Assembly (NCBI RefSeq): GCF_002017875.1 | Contig: NZ_MUFV01000002.1 | Span: 186,001 to 250,000 of the forward strand | DNA from: Deinococcus sp. LM3 | GTDB taxonomy: Bacteria > Deinococcota > Deinococci > Deinococcales > Deinococcaceae | Direction: 5' to 3' | Length of the DNA: 64,000 bases | In this document: piece after piece, positions 22,040 to 31,259 of the stretch | Layout of the letters: every line of letters begins with the position of its first letter | Position numbering within the stretch: the first letter of the stretch is position 1 | The notes under the pieces: model-generated | Database searches by the model: none | What the model was told of the DNA's origin: nothing | The model's input: only the letters and a program-made list of their open reading frames with translations | Made by a program: the position numbers and the translations under genes

Positions 22040-23698
22040 ATGAGCGAACCGAACGCAGACATCATCGTGGTGGGAGCCGGACTGGCCGGACTGGTCGCCG
22101 CCGCCGAGGCCGCCGACGCCGGAAAGCGCGTGCTGCTGCTGGATCAGGAGGGCGAGCAGAACCTGGGTGGGCAGGCCTTCTGGTCGTTCGGGGGCCTGTT
22201 CCTGGTGGACAGCCCCGAGCAGCGCCGCCTGGGCATCCGCGACAGCCGTGAACTGGCCCTGAGCGACTGGATGACCACCGCCGGTTTCGACCGGCCCGAG
22301 GATCACTGGCCCCGGCAGTGGGCGCAGGCGTACGTGGACTTCGCGGCGGGCGAGAAACGCTCGTGGCTGGCCGCGCAGGGCCTGAAACTGTTCCCGGTGG
22401 TCGGCTGGGCCGAGCGGGGCGGGCAGGGCGCGCTGGGACCGGGCAACAGCGTCCCGCGCTTCCACATCACCTGGGGGACCGGGCCGGGCGTGGTCGAGCC
22501 GTTCGAGCGGCGCGTGCGTGCCCACCTGCAGTCCGGGCGCATCCGCGCGCACTTCCGGCACCGGGTACGGGAACTGGTGTTCGACGGTCCGGCCGTGGCA
22601 GGCGTGCGCGGCGACGTGCTGGAGCCCTCGGCGGTCGCGCGCGGCGAGGCGAGTTCCCGCGTGATCGTCGGGGACTTCGACCTGCGGGCCGGGGCGGTCA
22701 TCGTGACGTCCGGCGGGATCGGCGGGAACCATGAGCTGGTGCGCCGCAACTGGCCGCGCGAGCGGCTGGGTGAACCCCCGGCGTTCATGGTGGCGGGCGT
22801 GCCGGCGCACGTGGACGGGCAGTTGCAGCAGACGGTGCACGCGCAGGGCGCGAACCTGATCAACCCGGACCGCATGTGGCACTACACCGAGGGCCTGCGT
22901 AACTGGAACCCCATCTGGAAGGGGCACGGCATCCGCGTGCTGCCGGGGCCGAGCAGCCTGTGGCTCTCCCCGGGCGGCGAGCGGCTGCCGTACCCGCACG
23001 CGCCGGGCTTCGACACGCTGGGCACCCTGACGCACATCACCACGCAGGGCTGGCCGTACACGTGGTTCGTGCTGAACCGCGCGGTTATCAAGAAGGAATT
23101 CACGCTCAGCGGCTCAGAGCAGAACCTCGATCTGACCGAACGGGACATCCGCGCCACGCTGGGCCGCGTGGGCAGCCGCGTGTCACCCAGCGTGCAGGCC
23201 TTCATGGACCGGGGCGAGGACTTCGTGGTCCGCGACACTCTGGACGAGCTGCTGCGCGGCATGGCCGACCTGACCGGCGACGGCCTGCTGGACCCCGAAC
23301 AGGTCCGCCGCGAGATTCACGCGCGCGACGCGGCCCTGGCCAACCCCTTCGGGAAGGACCCGCAGATCACCGCGCTGCGCGGCGCCCGCGCCTACCTGGG
23401 CGACCGACTGGTGCGCGTCGTGAAACCGGGCCCGCTGCTGGACCCGCAGAGCGGCCCGCTGATCGCCGTGAAACTGAACATCCTGACCCGCAAGACCCTC
23501 GGCGGCCTGGAAACCGACCTGAGCGCGCGCGTGCTGGGGCACGGCGGGCAGCCCATTCCCGGCCTGTACGCGGCGGGCGAGGTCGCGGGCTTCGGCGGCG
23601 GCGGCCTGCACGGCTACCGCGCGCTGGAAGGCACCTTCCTGGGCGGCTGCCTGTTCAGCGGCCGGATCGCGGGCCGCGCCGCCGCCGGGGCCGTGTAG
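22040..23698 (+). CDS. FAD-binding dehydrogenase (KstD / fumarate-reductase-like flavoprotein)
   Basis: 552 residues. FAD Rossmann motif IIVVGAGLAGLVAAAEA at the N-terminus followed by LGGQAFWSFGGLF, a covering domain, and the C-terminal flavin signature GLYAAGEVAGFGGGGLHGYRALEGTFLGG. This is the pattern of FAD-binding dehydrogenases related to 3-ketosteroid-1-dehydrogenases; the substrate cannot be told from sequence. GGGAGAACCT precedes ATG 22040. It is monocistronic and followed by repeat R4. Confidence 0.85.
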   Translation: MSEPNADIIVVGAGLAGLVAAAEAADAGKRVLLLDQEGEQNLGGQAFWSFGGLFLVDSPEQRRLGIRDSRELALSDWMTTAGFDRPEDHWPRQWAQAYVDFAAGEKRSWLAAQGLKLFPVVGWAERGGQGALGPGNSVPRFHITWGTGPGVVEPFERRVRAHLQSGRIRAHFRHRVRELVFDGPAVAGVRGDVLEPSAVARGEASSRVIVGDFDLRAGAVIVTSGGIGGNHELVRRNWPRERLGEPPAFMVAGVPAHVDGQLQQTVHAQGANLINPDRMWHYTEGLRNWNPIWKGHGIRVLPGPSSLWLSPGGERLPYPHAPGFDTLGTLTHITTQGWPYTWFVLNRAVIKKEFTLSGSEQNLDLTERDIRATLGRVGSRVSPSVQAFMDRGEDFVVRDTLDELLRGMADLTGDGLLDPEQVRREIHARDAALANPFGKDPQITALRGARAYLGDRLVRVVKPGPLLDPQSGPLIAVKLNILTRKTLGGLETDLSARVLGHGGQPIPGLYAAGEVAGFGGGGLHGYRALEGTFLGGCLFSGRIAGRAAAGAV

Positions 23699-23713
23699 CG
23701 CCACTCCCATCAG

Positions 23714-23854
23714 CTGATATGGACTCCGATTGAATGGTCTTTGCAGCCCATTCAATCCGAGCGGATGCGAGTAAGAGAGAAACGGGTTCCGGACGTGGAG
23801 CCGGCAATCCGGTGAAGTTCCGGATTGTTGGCGAAACAAACGGAATCCGTATGA
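23714..23854 (+). repeat. Full copy R4 of the CTGATACGG repeat
   Basis: Same orientation as R2. Begins CTGATATGGACTCCGATTGA and ends CGGAATCCGTATGA. It contains the hairpin CAATCCGG-tgaagtt-CCGGATTG in the right half. About 141 bp. Confidence 0.9.
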
Positions 23855-23866
23855 AACCCACAAAAA

Positions 23867-23897
23867 GGGAGGCGCGGCCGCAGTGGCCGCGCCTCCC
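23867..23897 (-). terminator. Intrinsic terminator of the HU gene
   Basis: Perfect 13-bp stem GGGAGGCGCGGCC / GGCCGCGCCTCCC with a 5-nt loop. On the - strand it is followed directly by TTTTTGTGGG, a classical rho-independent terminator 21 nt after the HU stop. Confidence 0.88.
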
Positions 23898-23918
23898 TTC
23901 AAACGGTCAGGCCGTTTC

Positions 23919-24281
23919 TTACAGGTTGCCCTTGAGGGTGCTGGCGACCTTGAAGGCCACTTTCTTGCCGGCGGGAATCTGGATCTTCTCGCTGGTGCCG
24001 GGCTTGACGCCGGTGCGGGCGGCGGTGGCCTTGACGCTCAGGGTGCCCAGACCGGGCAGGCCGACGCTCTGGCCGCCCTTGATGGCGCCCACGATGACGT
24101 CCAGCATGGCGCTGACGGCTTCCTCGCTCTGCTTCTTGGTCAGGCCGGTCTTGTCGGCGACCATTTCCACGAGCTGGGTCTTGGCGACCTTGGTGCTCTC
24201 GGCCTTGGGGGCGGCCTTGGCGGCGGGAGCGGCCTTGGCAGCGGGCTTCTTGGCGGGGGCTTTAGCAGACTTTTTCGTCAT
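23919..24281 (-). CDS. hup: DNA-binding protein HU with basic N-terminal extension
   Basis: 120 residues. The C-terminal 85 form the HU fold: TKTQLVEMVADKTG-like start, AVSAMLDVIVGAIKGGQSV, GLPGLGTLSVKATAARTG and the DNA-binding RTGVKPGTSEKIQIPAGKK. The first ~35 residues are a Lys/Ala/Pro tail (KKSAKAPAKKPAAKAAPAAK) as in Deinococcus HU. HU compacts the nucleoid. Start ATG 24281 is favoured over ATG 24293 by similarity to known N-termini. A 13-bp-stem terminator follows. Confidence 0.92.
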   Translation of the reverse strand: MTKKSAKAPAKKPAAKAAPAAKAAPKAESTKVAKTQLVEMVADKTGLTKKQSEEAVSAMLDVIVGAIKGGQSVGLPGLGTLSVKATAARTGVKPGTSEKIQIPAGKKVAFKVASTLKGNL

Positions 24282-24605
24282 GGTGAGCAGCATGACATAC
24301 CGCCGCGCCCTTGGGAAGGGGGGAGTGGGGCCAGGAATGCCCGCCAGCACGCCCTTCCGCAGTCACGTAAGGCGAAAACGCCCTGCCACACGCGCTTTTT
24401 CCGATCTGCGGAATTCGGGCGTGTGGCACGTCACTTCCAGTGTATGAAGGTCGCCTCACGCCCGGTCCGGCCACCTGGGCAGACGAACCGGGCTTGCCGG
24501 GGCGCCGCGCTGCGCTACACTCGGTTCACCCACAACCTGTTTTCGGCGGTCCACCCGCGTTACCTGGACCCAGGGGGCCGCCGTCTCACTGCCACGGAGG
24601 CTCCT
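24282..24605. promoter_or_regulatory. Divergent HU / acyl-CoA ligase control region
   Basis: 324 bp with no credible gene. It contains a perfect inverted repeat TGCCACACGC (24384-24393) and GCGTGTGGCA (24419-24428) with 25 bp between arms, plus a nested TCCG...CGGA. This may be an operator for HU or a structured leader. No radiation/desiccation motif was found. Confidence 0.4.
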
Positions 24606-26255
24606 ATGACGACTGCTCCTGCTCCTACCCGCTACTGGCCCGCCGGGAAACCCCGGTCCCTGACGCTGCCCGCCACCGGCCTGATGCACAGCCTGCACGT
24701 GTCCGCCGACCGTTACCCGGACAAGGTGGCGCTGTGGCACTACGGCCGCGAGATCACGTACCGCGAGTTGCGTGAGCAGGCCGAACATCTCGCCGGGCAT
24801 CTCGCCGCGCAGGGCGTCGGCAAGGGCGACCGCGTGGCCGTGTGGATGCAGAACAGCCCCGCCTGGGTGATCAGTGCCTTCGCCGCGTGGCACCTGGGCG
24901 CGGTCGTGGTGCCGCTGGCCCCCATGCTGCAGGCCCGCGAGTTCGGGTTCTTCCTGCAGGACGCCGGGATCCGCGTGGGCGTGGTCGGCGCGGAACTGTA
25001 CGAGCGGGCCAAGCAGGGCGGACTGGCGCACGCGGTCGTGGCGAACGTCATGCGCGGCACGGACGCCGCCCGGGCCGGTGTGGCGCTGCCGGACGGCCTG
25101 GACCTGGAGCCGGAGGTGCAGGGCGGCGACGTGACGCTGGAAACCGCGCTCCAGGCCGCGCCGGTCCCGATGGCGGACGTGAGTGCCGACGACCTGTGCA
25201 TCATGCCGTACACGTCCGGCACGACCGGGCTGCCCAAGGGCTGCATGCACACGCACCGCAGCGTGCAGGCGAACGTGTTCGGCGCGGGCGTGTGGGTGGA
25301 CAGCAGCGTCGAGGACGTGTTCCTGGCGGCCCTGCCGTTCTTCCACGTGACCGGCTTCATCAACTCGCTGATGGGCGCCGTGAGCAGCGGCGCGCGGGTC
25401 GTGATCATGTCCCGCTGGGACCGCGACGCGGCCCGCACGCTGATCCGCGAGCAGGGCGTGACGCTCTGGACGAACACGCCCACCATGGTCATCGACCTGA
25501 TGGCCTCCCCGAACTTCGACCCGGCGGACCTGGGGTCGCTGCGCAGCGTCACGGGCGGCGGCGCCAGCCTGCCCGCGTCGGTCGGCCAGCGGCTGCTGGA
25601 CCTGACCGGCATCATGTTCCTTGAAGGGTACGGCCTGTCCGAGACGATGGCGCAGTCGCACAGCAACCCCAAGGGCCGGCAGAAACTGCAGTGCCTGGGC
25701 ATTCCGCTGTTCAACGTGGATTCCCGCATCGTGGACATCGAGACCGGGCAGGAACTCCCGGCCGGGCAGACGGGCGAGATCGTGATCCGGGGGCCGCAGG
25801 TCATGCAGGGCTACTGGAACCGCCCCGACGCGACCACCGAGGCGTTCATGGACATCGGCGGGCAGCAGTTCTTCCGCACGGGCGACCTGGGGTACATGGA
25901 CGACGAGGGGTACTTCTACTTCGCGGACCGCCTGAAGCGCATGGTGAACGTGTCCGGCATGAAGGTCTGGCCGGCCGAGGTCGAGAACCTGCTGCACGGC
26001 CACGCCGCCATTCAGGAAGCCTGCGTGATCAGCGTGCCGGACGAACGCAGCGGCGAACGCGCCCGCGCGCTGGTCGTGCTGCGCCCCGGCATGAGCGCCA
26101 CGCCCGCTGAACTGGAAGCCTGGGCGCGCGAGCAGATGGCCACCTACAAGGTCCCGCGTGACTGGCAGTTCGTGGACAGCCTGCCGCGCAGCCCCACCGG
26201 GAAGGTCGCGTGGCGGCAGTTGCAGGAGGCCGCGCGCGCCCCAACGGCCTCCTGA
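24606..26255 (+). CDS. Long-chain fatty-acid (acyl)-CoA ligase, AMP-forming
   Basis: 549 residues. Adenylate-forming signature YTSGTTGLPKG near 200, GYGLSETMAQSHSN, the hinge DRLKRMVNVSGMKVWPAEVE, and the catalytic Lys in SPTGKVAW near the C-terminus. Activates a fatty or related acid to acyl-CoA via acyl-AMP. GGAGG at 24596-24600 precedes ATG 24606; the open frame upstream of this is not coding. Substrate chain length cannot be read from sequence. Confidence 0.9.
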   Translation: MTTAPAPTRYWPAGKPRSLTLPATGLMHSLHVSADRYPDKVALWHYGREITYRELREQAEHLAGHLAAQGVGKGDRVAVWMQNSPAWVISAFAAWHLGAVVVPLAPMLQAREFGFFLQDAGIRVGVVGAELYERAKQGGLAHAVVANVMRGTDAARAGVALPDGLDLEPEVQGGDVTLETALQAAPVPMADVSADDLCIMPYTSGTTGLPKGCMHTHRSVQANVFGAGVWVDSSVEDVFLAALPFFHVTGFINSLMGAVSSGARVVIMSRWDRDAARTLIREQGVTLWTNTPTMVIDLMASPNFDPADLGSLRSVTGGGASLPASVGQRLLDLTGIMFLEGYGLSETMAQSHSNPKGRQKLQCLGIPLFNVDSRIVDIETGQELPAGQTGEIVIRGPQVMQGYWNRPDATTEAFMDIGGQQFFRTGDLGYMDDEGYFYFADRLKRMVNVSGMKVWPAEVENLLHGHAAIQEACVISVPDERSGERARALVVLRPGMSATPAELEAWAREQMATYKVPRDWQFVDSLPRSPTGKVAWRQLQEAARAPTAS

Positions 26256-26280
26256 ACACCCACAGCCAGAGCAGGTGAAG

Positions 26281-26313
26281 AGCGCGTCCCGGTCACGACC
26301 ACCGGGACGCGCT
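26281..26313. terminator. Perfect hairpin after the acyl-CoA ligase gene
   Basis: AGCGCGTCCCGGT (26281-26293) and ACCGGGACGCGCT (26301-26313) pair perfectly around a 7-nt loop. A C/T-rich stretch but no T-run follows. Confidence 0.7.
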
Positions 26314-26375
26314 CCTCCGCTGTCAGAATGGGCGTCCGTCCGGCTCCACTTCCCCACCCTCGCGAGGTGCCCTGC

Positions 26376-27380
26376 ATGACCTACCAACCGAATCCGCAGC
26401 GTTACGAGGCCCTTCCCTACCGCCGCGCGGGCCGCAGCGGCCTGCTGCTGCCGGCCGTGTCGCTGGGCCTATGGCATAACTTCGGCGGCGTGGACCGCTT
26501 CGAGAACGCCCGCGCGATGGTCCGCACGGCCTTCGACGCCGGGATCACGCACTTCGATCTGGCGAACAATTACGGGCCGCCGCCCGGCAGCGCCGAGGAG
26601 ACCTTCGGGCGGCTGCTGCGCGGCGACCTCGCGCCGTTCCGGGACGAGCTGATCGTGTCCAGCAAGGCCGGGTACACCATGTGGCCCGGCCCGTACGGCG
26701 ACTGGGGCAGCCGCAAGTACCTGCTGGCGTCGTGCGACGCGAGCCTCAGGCGGCTGGGCCTGGAGTACGTGGACGTGTTCTACCACCACCGCCCGGACCC
26801 GAACACGCCGCTGGCGGAGACCATGGGGGCGCTCGACCAGATCGTGCGCAGCGGGCGGGCGCTGTACGTGGGCGTCAGCAACTACCCGGCGGCGCGGCTG
26901 CGTGAGGCGGCCGCCATCCTGCGGGAGCTGGGCACGCCGTTCGTGCTGAACCAGCCGAGTTACTCGATGTTCAACCGCTGGCTGGAACCCGACGGTCTGC
27001 CCGGCGCGCTGGAGGACGAGGGCGTGGGCGCGATCGTGTTCAGTCCGCTGGCGCAGGGCCTGCTGAGCACCCGTTACCTGAACGGCATTCCCGACGATTC
27101 CCGCGCCGCGAGCGCCACCGGGTTCCTGAAAACAGACGCCGTGACCCCGGAGCGGGTCGCGCAGGTCCGCGCGCTGAACGACGTGGCCGCCGCGCGCGGG
27201 CAGACGCTGGTGCAACTGGCGCTGGCGTGGGTGCTGCGCTGGCCGCAGGTGACGAGCGCCCTGATCGGCGCGAGCCGCCCCGAGCAGATCACCGACGCCG
27301 CCGGAGCCCTGAACGCCCCGCCCCTGACCGACGCGGAACTGAACGCCATCGAGGCGATCCTGAGCGGCGCGCCCGCGTAA
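26376..27380 (+). CDS. Aldo/keto reductase (YghZ-like)
   Basis: 334 residues. TIM-barrel AKR tetrad visible: Asp in THFDLANNYG, Tyr in NNYGPP, Lys in VSSKAGY, His in VFYHHRPDPN. The insert GYTMWPGPYGDWGSRKYL is typical of the YghZ/L-glyceraldehyde-3-phosphate reductase subgroup, which detoxifies aldehydes with NADPH. ATG 26376 follows GAGGTGCCCTGC; earlier in-frame starts would lie in the leader. Confidence 0.92.
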   Translation: MTYQPNPQRYEALPYRRAGRSGLLLPAVSLGLWHNFGGVDRFENARAMVRTAFDAGITHFDLANNYGPPPGSAEETFGRLLRGDLAPFRDELIVSSKAGYTMWPGPYGDWGSRKYLLASCDASLRRLGLEYVDVFYHHRPDPNTPLAETMGALDQIVRSGRALYVGVSNYPAARLREAAAILRELGTPFVLNQPSYSMFNRWLEPDGLPGALEDEGVGAIVFSPLAQGLLSTRYLNGIPDDSRAASATGFLKTDAVTPERVAQVRALNDVAAARGQTLVQLALAWVLRWPQVTSALIGASRPEQITDAAGALNAPPLTDAELNAIEAILSGAPA

Positions 27381-27448
27381 GGGCCGGGTAGAATCGTCAG
27401 CATCCTCACCCGCCCCTCTGCCCTTCCCGCTCCTGAAAGGACCCTGCC

Positions 27449-28435
27449 ATGACCCACCCGACCAGCGCCGACCTGCCCGCCTTCCTGCCGCTCACGCCCC
27501 GCTACCAGGCGCGGGTGTGGGGCGGGGACCGCCTCGCCCCGCCCGCCCCGGACGGCACGCCCATCGGGGAGGCCTGGATGGCCGACAGGCAGAGCGTCGT
27601 GAGCGGCGGCCCCCTGGCCGGTCAGACGGTCGCCGACCTGCTGGCCGCGCACCCGGCCGCGCTGCTGGGTGCCGGGCAGACCGCGCAGGACGGCTTTCCG
27701 CTGCTGATCAAGCTGCTCGACTGCCGCGACTGGCTGAGCGTGCAGGTTCACCCGAACGACGCACAGGCCCGCGAGATGGTCGGCCCCGGCGAACGCGGCA
27801 AGACCGAGGCGTGGCACTTCCTGCACGTCGAGCCCGGCGCGGAGCTGCTGGCCGGCGTGCAGCCCGGCACGACCCCGCAGGCCCTGGCGGACGCCATCCG
27901 GGGGGGCGGCATCCTGGACCTCAGCCAGCGCCACCAGCCGCACGAGGGGGACACGCTGTTCATCCCGGCGGGCACCCTGCACGCCCTGGGGCCAGGGCTG
28001 CTGCTGTACGAGGTGCAGCAGGCCAGTGACACCACGTACCGCGTGTTCGACTGGGACCGCCCCGCCAGCGCCGGCCGCGCCCTGCACCTCGAGGAGAGCG
28101 TCGCCGTGACCGACCCGGCCCGGCAGGGGCAGCTGCGGACCGCCGCGCAGACCGGCGGACTCGGTGAACTGGTCCGCTGCGAGCAGTTCACGCTGACCGG
28201 CATCACGGGCGGGATCGAGCAGAACACCGGGGGCCGCTTCGCTCTGGTGACGGTCGTGAGCGGCACCCTGACCCTTCGCGCCGGCAGCGAGACCCTGACC
28301 CTCGGCACGCACCAGACCGCCCTGATTCCCGCCGCGACCGGCCCGTACCGCCTCGACGGGCACGGGCGGGCGCTTGTCGCGCAGCCGGGCCAGGGGACAG
28401 CGGAGAGCGGGGGCAACGGCTCCTCACGGGGCTGA
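27449..28435 (+). CDS. manA: Mannose-6-phosphate isomerase, class I
   Basis: 328 residues. Interconverts mannose-6-phosphate and fructose-6-phosphate. Zinc ligands visible in LSVQVHPNDAQA (Gln, His), GKTEAWHFL (Glu) and FIPAGTLHAL (His); N-terminal YQARVWGGDRL is also characteristic. GAAAGGACC precedes the ATG. Feeds mannose for cell-surface glycans. 68 nt after the aldo/keto reductase, possibly cotranscribed. Confidence 0.93.
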   Translation: MTHPTSADLPAFLPLTPRYQARVWGGDRLAPPAPDGTPIGEAWMADRQSVVSGGPLAGQTVADLLAAHPAALLGAGQTAQDGFPLLIKLLDCRDWLSVQVHPNDAQAREMVGPGERGKTEAWHFLHVEPGAELLAGVQPGTTPQALADAIRGGGILDLSQRHQPHEGDTLFIPAGTLHALGPGLLLYEVQQASDTTYRVFDWDRPASAGRALHLEESVAVTDPARQGQLRTAAQTGGLGELVRCEQFTLTGITGGIEQNTGGRFALVTVVSGTLTLRAGSETLTLGTHQTALIPAATGPYRLDGHGRALVAQPGQGTAESGGNGSSRG

Positions 28436-28456
28436 ACGAACCGACCTCAAGCCTGA

Positions 28457-28493
28457 GCGGAGGCCCCCGGCGTGATCTGCCAGGGGCCTCCGC
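28457..28493. terminator. Bidirectional terminator between manA and the molybdoenzyme
   Basis: GCGGAGGCCCC (28457-28467) pairs perfectly with GGGGCCTCCGC (28483-28493). It lies between two convergent genes. Confidence 0.75.
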
Positions 28494-28578
28494 ATCGTTC
28501 CCGGGGGGGGTTGCGGTAGGGAGTGACCGGGGCGGAGGTCCGCCGCCCATCCACTTCCTACTTCCTGCGCCCGGTCCG

Positions 28579-30711
28579 TCAGTCGGCGGCGCTCTCCCCC
28601 ACCTGCTCGGTGGCATGGACGGTGATGGGTGTGCCGTTCACGGCGGCGTTGCCGGTCAGGGCGTCGATGCGCGTGGGGTCGGTCAGGTCGTTCAGGCTGG
28701 CTCCGGCGTGCTGGGCGGCGGTGCTCAGGCGGGTGCCGCCGCGGGCGTGGCCGAACCCGTGGGGGAGGCAGGCGACGCCGGGCATGACGGTGTCCGTGAT
28801 TTCCAGTGGCGCGGTGATCTCGCCGACGCGGGAGCGGATCAGGATGGTCTGGCCGTGTTCGAGGCCCTGGGCGTCGGCGGGGTTGAGCTGCACGGTGCAG
28901 CGGTCGGGGCCGCGCATCAGGCGGGGCGTGTTGTGCATCCAGGAGTTGTTGCTGCGCAGCTGCCGGCGGCCGATCAGGACCAGGGGTTCGGGCGTCTGGT
29001 CGAGGGTGGCCTGCAGGCGGGGCAGGTCGGCGAGCATGGGGGCGGGCGCGAGGTGCAGCTCGCCGGTGGCGGTCAGGAGGCGGCCGGGCAGGCAGGGTTG
29101 CAGCGGGCCGAGGTCCACGCCGTGCGGATTGGCTTTCAGGTCGTCCAGGGTCAGGCCGCTGCGGCCGTGCGCGAGGCCGGCGCCCAGGCGCTGTTCGGGC
29201 GTGGCGAGGGCCTTGCCGGTCAGGCGCTGCACGAGGCCGTCGAAGATCTGGTAGTCGAAGCGCTGGTCGGGGCGGATCGGGAAGACCGGCTGGGAGTAGC
29301 GGGCGGTGTTGCGCACGGCGAAGTGGTGGAAGATCACGTCGTAGTGCGGGACTTCCAGCCCGAAGGCGGGCGGCAGGATCACGTGCGCGTGGCGGGTGGT
29401 TTCGTTCAGGTACGGGTCGATGCTGACCATGAAGTCCAGGCCTGACAGGGCGCGGTCCAGGGCGGCGCCGTCCGGAACGGACAGGACGGGGTTCCCGGCG
29501 ACCGTGATCAGCGCGCGGATCTGGCCTTCGCCGGGCGTCAGGATCTCCTCGGCCAGGGCGACGTTCGGGAGTTCACCGTCGAATTCCGGCAGGCCGCGCA
29601 CGCGGGTGTGGTGGCGGCCGTGGTGGGTCGCGCCAGCTTTCGCGCCGGCGAGCAGGTCGAAGGCGGGCGCGGGGAACATCGCGCCGCCCTCGGTGTCCAG
29701 GTGGCCGGTGACGGCGTTCAGGGCGTTCACGAGCCACTGGCACAGTCCGCCGAATTCCTGGATGCTCAGGCCGATGCGGCCGTACGCGGCGGCGCGGGGC
29801 GCGGTGGCGAAGGCGCGGGCGAGTTCGCGGGTCACGCCCGCGCTGACGCCCGTGCGGGCCTCCACGGCCTCGGGCGTGAAGGGCGCGGCGGCCGTTTTCA
29901 GGGCATCCAGGCCGGTCATGACGCCGCCCAGGTGCGCGGTGCGTTCCAGGCCGCTGGCGAAGACCTCGTTCAGCAGGGCCAGCAGGAACAGGGCGTCGGT
30001 GCCGGGGCGGATGTGGTGGAAGTCCGTGGCGTACTCGGCGCTCTCGGTGCGGCGCGGGTCGAGCAGCACGACGCGGCCGCCGCGCGCGCGGATGGCTTTC
30101 AGGCGGTCGCGGATGCCGGGCGCGGTCATGATGCTGCCGTTGCTGGCCAGCGGGTTGGCGCCCATCATCAGGAAGAAGTCGGTGCGGTCGACGTCGGGGA
30201 TGGGCAGCATGAGCGGGTGCCCGAACATCTCGGCCCCGGCGAAGTGGTGGGGCAGCTGGTCGATGCTGGTGGCGGTGTAGCGGCTGCGGCTGCCCAGGGC
30301 CTTCAGGAACGCCCCGGCGGACAGCAGCGTGCCGCTGTTGTGCACGCTGGGGTTACCCTGGAAGGTGGCGACGGCGTCGGCGCCGTGCTGCTCCCGCACG
30401 GCCCGGAGTTGCGCGGCGACGTAATCGAGGGCTGCGTCCCATTCCATGGATTCCCAGCGGTCCCCGACGCGGCGCATGGGGGTTTTCAGGCGGTCGGGGT
30501 CGGCGTGCAGGTCGGGTAGCGCCGTGCCCTTGGGGCAGATGTGGCCGCGGCTCAGGGGGTCGTCGGGGTCGCCGCGCACGTCGGTGACGCGGCCGCCCTG
30601 CACGGTGATCTTCAGGCCGCAGATGGCCTCGCAGAGGTTGCAGGCGCGGTAGTGGATGCCGTCGGGGGCGGGGGGGCTGGGGTACGGGTGGGTGGGATCG
30701 GTTGCGAGCAT
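28579..30711 (-). CDS. Molybdopterin-dependent oxidoreductase (DMSO-reductase superfamily)
   Basis: 710 residues. N-terminal [4Fe-4S] ligands Cys24-x2-Cys27-x3-Cys31 and Cys59 (HICPKG); Mo-bis-MGD domains follow (MMGANPLASNG, GRIGLSIQEFGG, the C-terminal cap with LIRSRVGEI and CLPHGFGHARGG). Where formate dehydrogenases and nitrate reductases carry a Cys or Sec Mo ligand, this protein reads TATSIDQLPHH, so Ser149 is the likely ligand. Electron donor and substrate are unknown. GGAGG precedes ATG 30711. It is monocistronic, with no electron-transfer subunit beside it. Confidence 0.85.
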   Translation of the reverse strand: MLATDPTHPYPSPPAPDGIHYRACNLCEAICGLKITVQGGRVTDVRGDPDDPLSRGHICPKGTALPDLHADPDRLKTPMRRVGDRWESMEWDAALDYVAAQLRAVREQHGADAVATFQGNPSVHNSGTLLSAGAFLKALGSRSRYTATSIDQLPHHFAGAEMFGHPLMLPIPDVDRTDFFLMMGANPLASNGSIMTAPGIRDRLKAIRARGGRVVLLDPRRTESAEYATDFHHIRPGTDALFLLALLNEVFASGLERTAHLGGVMTGLDALKTAAAPFTPEAVEARTGVSAGVTRELARAFATAPRAAAYGRIGLSIQEFGGLCQWLVNALNAVTGHLDTEGGAMFPAPAFDLLAGAKAGATHHGRHHTRVRGLPEFDGELPNVALAEEILTPGEGQIRALITVAGNPVLSVPDGAALDRALSGLDFMVSIDPYLNETTRHAHVILPPAFGLEVPHYDVIFHHFAVRNTARYSQPVFPIRPDQRFDYQIFDGLVQRLTGKALATPEQRLGAGLAHGRSGLTLDDLKANPHGVDLGPLQPCLPGRLLTATGELHLAPAPMLADLPRLQATLDQTPEPLVLIGRRQLRSNNSWMHNTPRLMRGPDRCTVQLNPADAQGLEHGQTILIRSRVGEITAPLEITDTVMPGVACLPHGFGHARGGTRLSTAAQHAGASLNDLTDPTRIDALTGNAAVNGTPITVHATEQVGESAAD

Positions 30712-31259
30712 GAGGGAGCCTCCGTGGGGTCCGGTCGCGGGGACCGGCTGAGGGCAGGAGAGGGTCGGCGGTGGGGGCCGGGGCTGCCTGGGCGCTGAAT
30801 TGTGGACTGGGTTCAGTATGCCACCCCCAGTCGGCCCGGCATGTGGGACAGCCCGCTGGGGCATGGGATTTAGGAACTCTTCATGTGCGGTGGGACCGGG
30901 AGTGCCGGACCAGGCCACTCAGAAAAGAAACATGCCCTGTCACGGTGAATCTCCCCTCACCTCTGGTAGTGACCACACGAATCCGGCGTTCTGAGGGCAG
31001 GCCCCCGGTCTAGGCAGGCCAGCCGACACGCATCTGACACATTGACAGTTCGGCTTGACCCACCCCCCCCCACCCCCGTAGGCTCAACCTCACGAGTCAT
31101 ACATGATTCGGCCTGTGTTCTCAGGAGTCCCACACGGACCTCCCTGTTCTGAAAACTGGCCGTCTATACCCCGTGTTCAGTCCGCGCGCCCGGACCTGGA
31201 CCGGCACGGCCATTCCCTGTCCTTCGTCACGCGCCCTCATCAAGGAGTCACCCCACCCC
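30712..31259. other. 548-bp intergenic region upstream of two lipoprotein genes
   Basis: No open frame here looks coding. Contains the leftward leader of the molybdoenzyme gene and, at 31055-31084, a likely promoter for the rightward gene. The part from 30850 to 31040 is unremarkable. Confidence 0.45.
31055..31084 (+). promoter_or_regulatory. Promoter with a C9 tract in its spacer
   Basis: TTGACC at 31055-31060, 18 nt, TAGGCT at 31079-31084. The spacer is almost all C and includes an uninterrupted run of nine C at 31063-31071. Slippage would alter the -35/-10 distance. TTGACA at 31042-31047 is an alternative -35 without a matching -10. Confidence 0.45.

Noticed and set aside
24282..24300. 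Radiation/desiccation response motif upstream of HU
   Set aside because: Only an ATGTCAT half-site is present; the palindromic partner is missing.
28501..28578. G8 run near 28503 as a phase-variation tract
   Set aside because: It lies between convergent genes past both stop codons, so changes in length would have no obvious effect.
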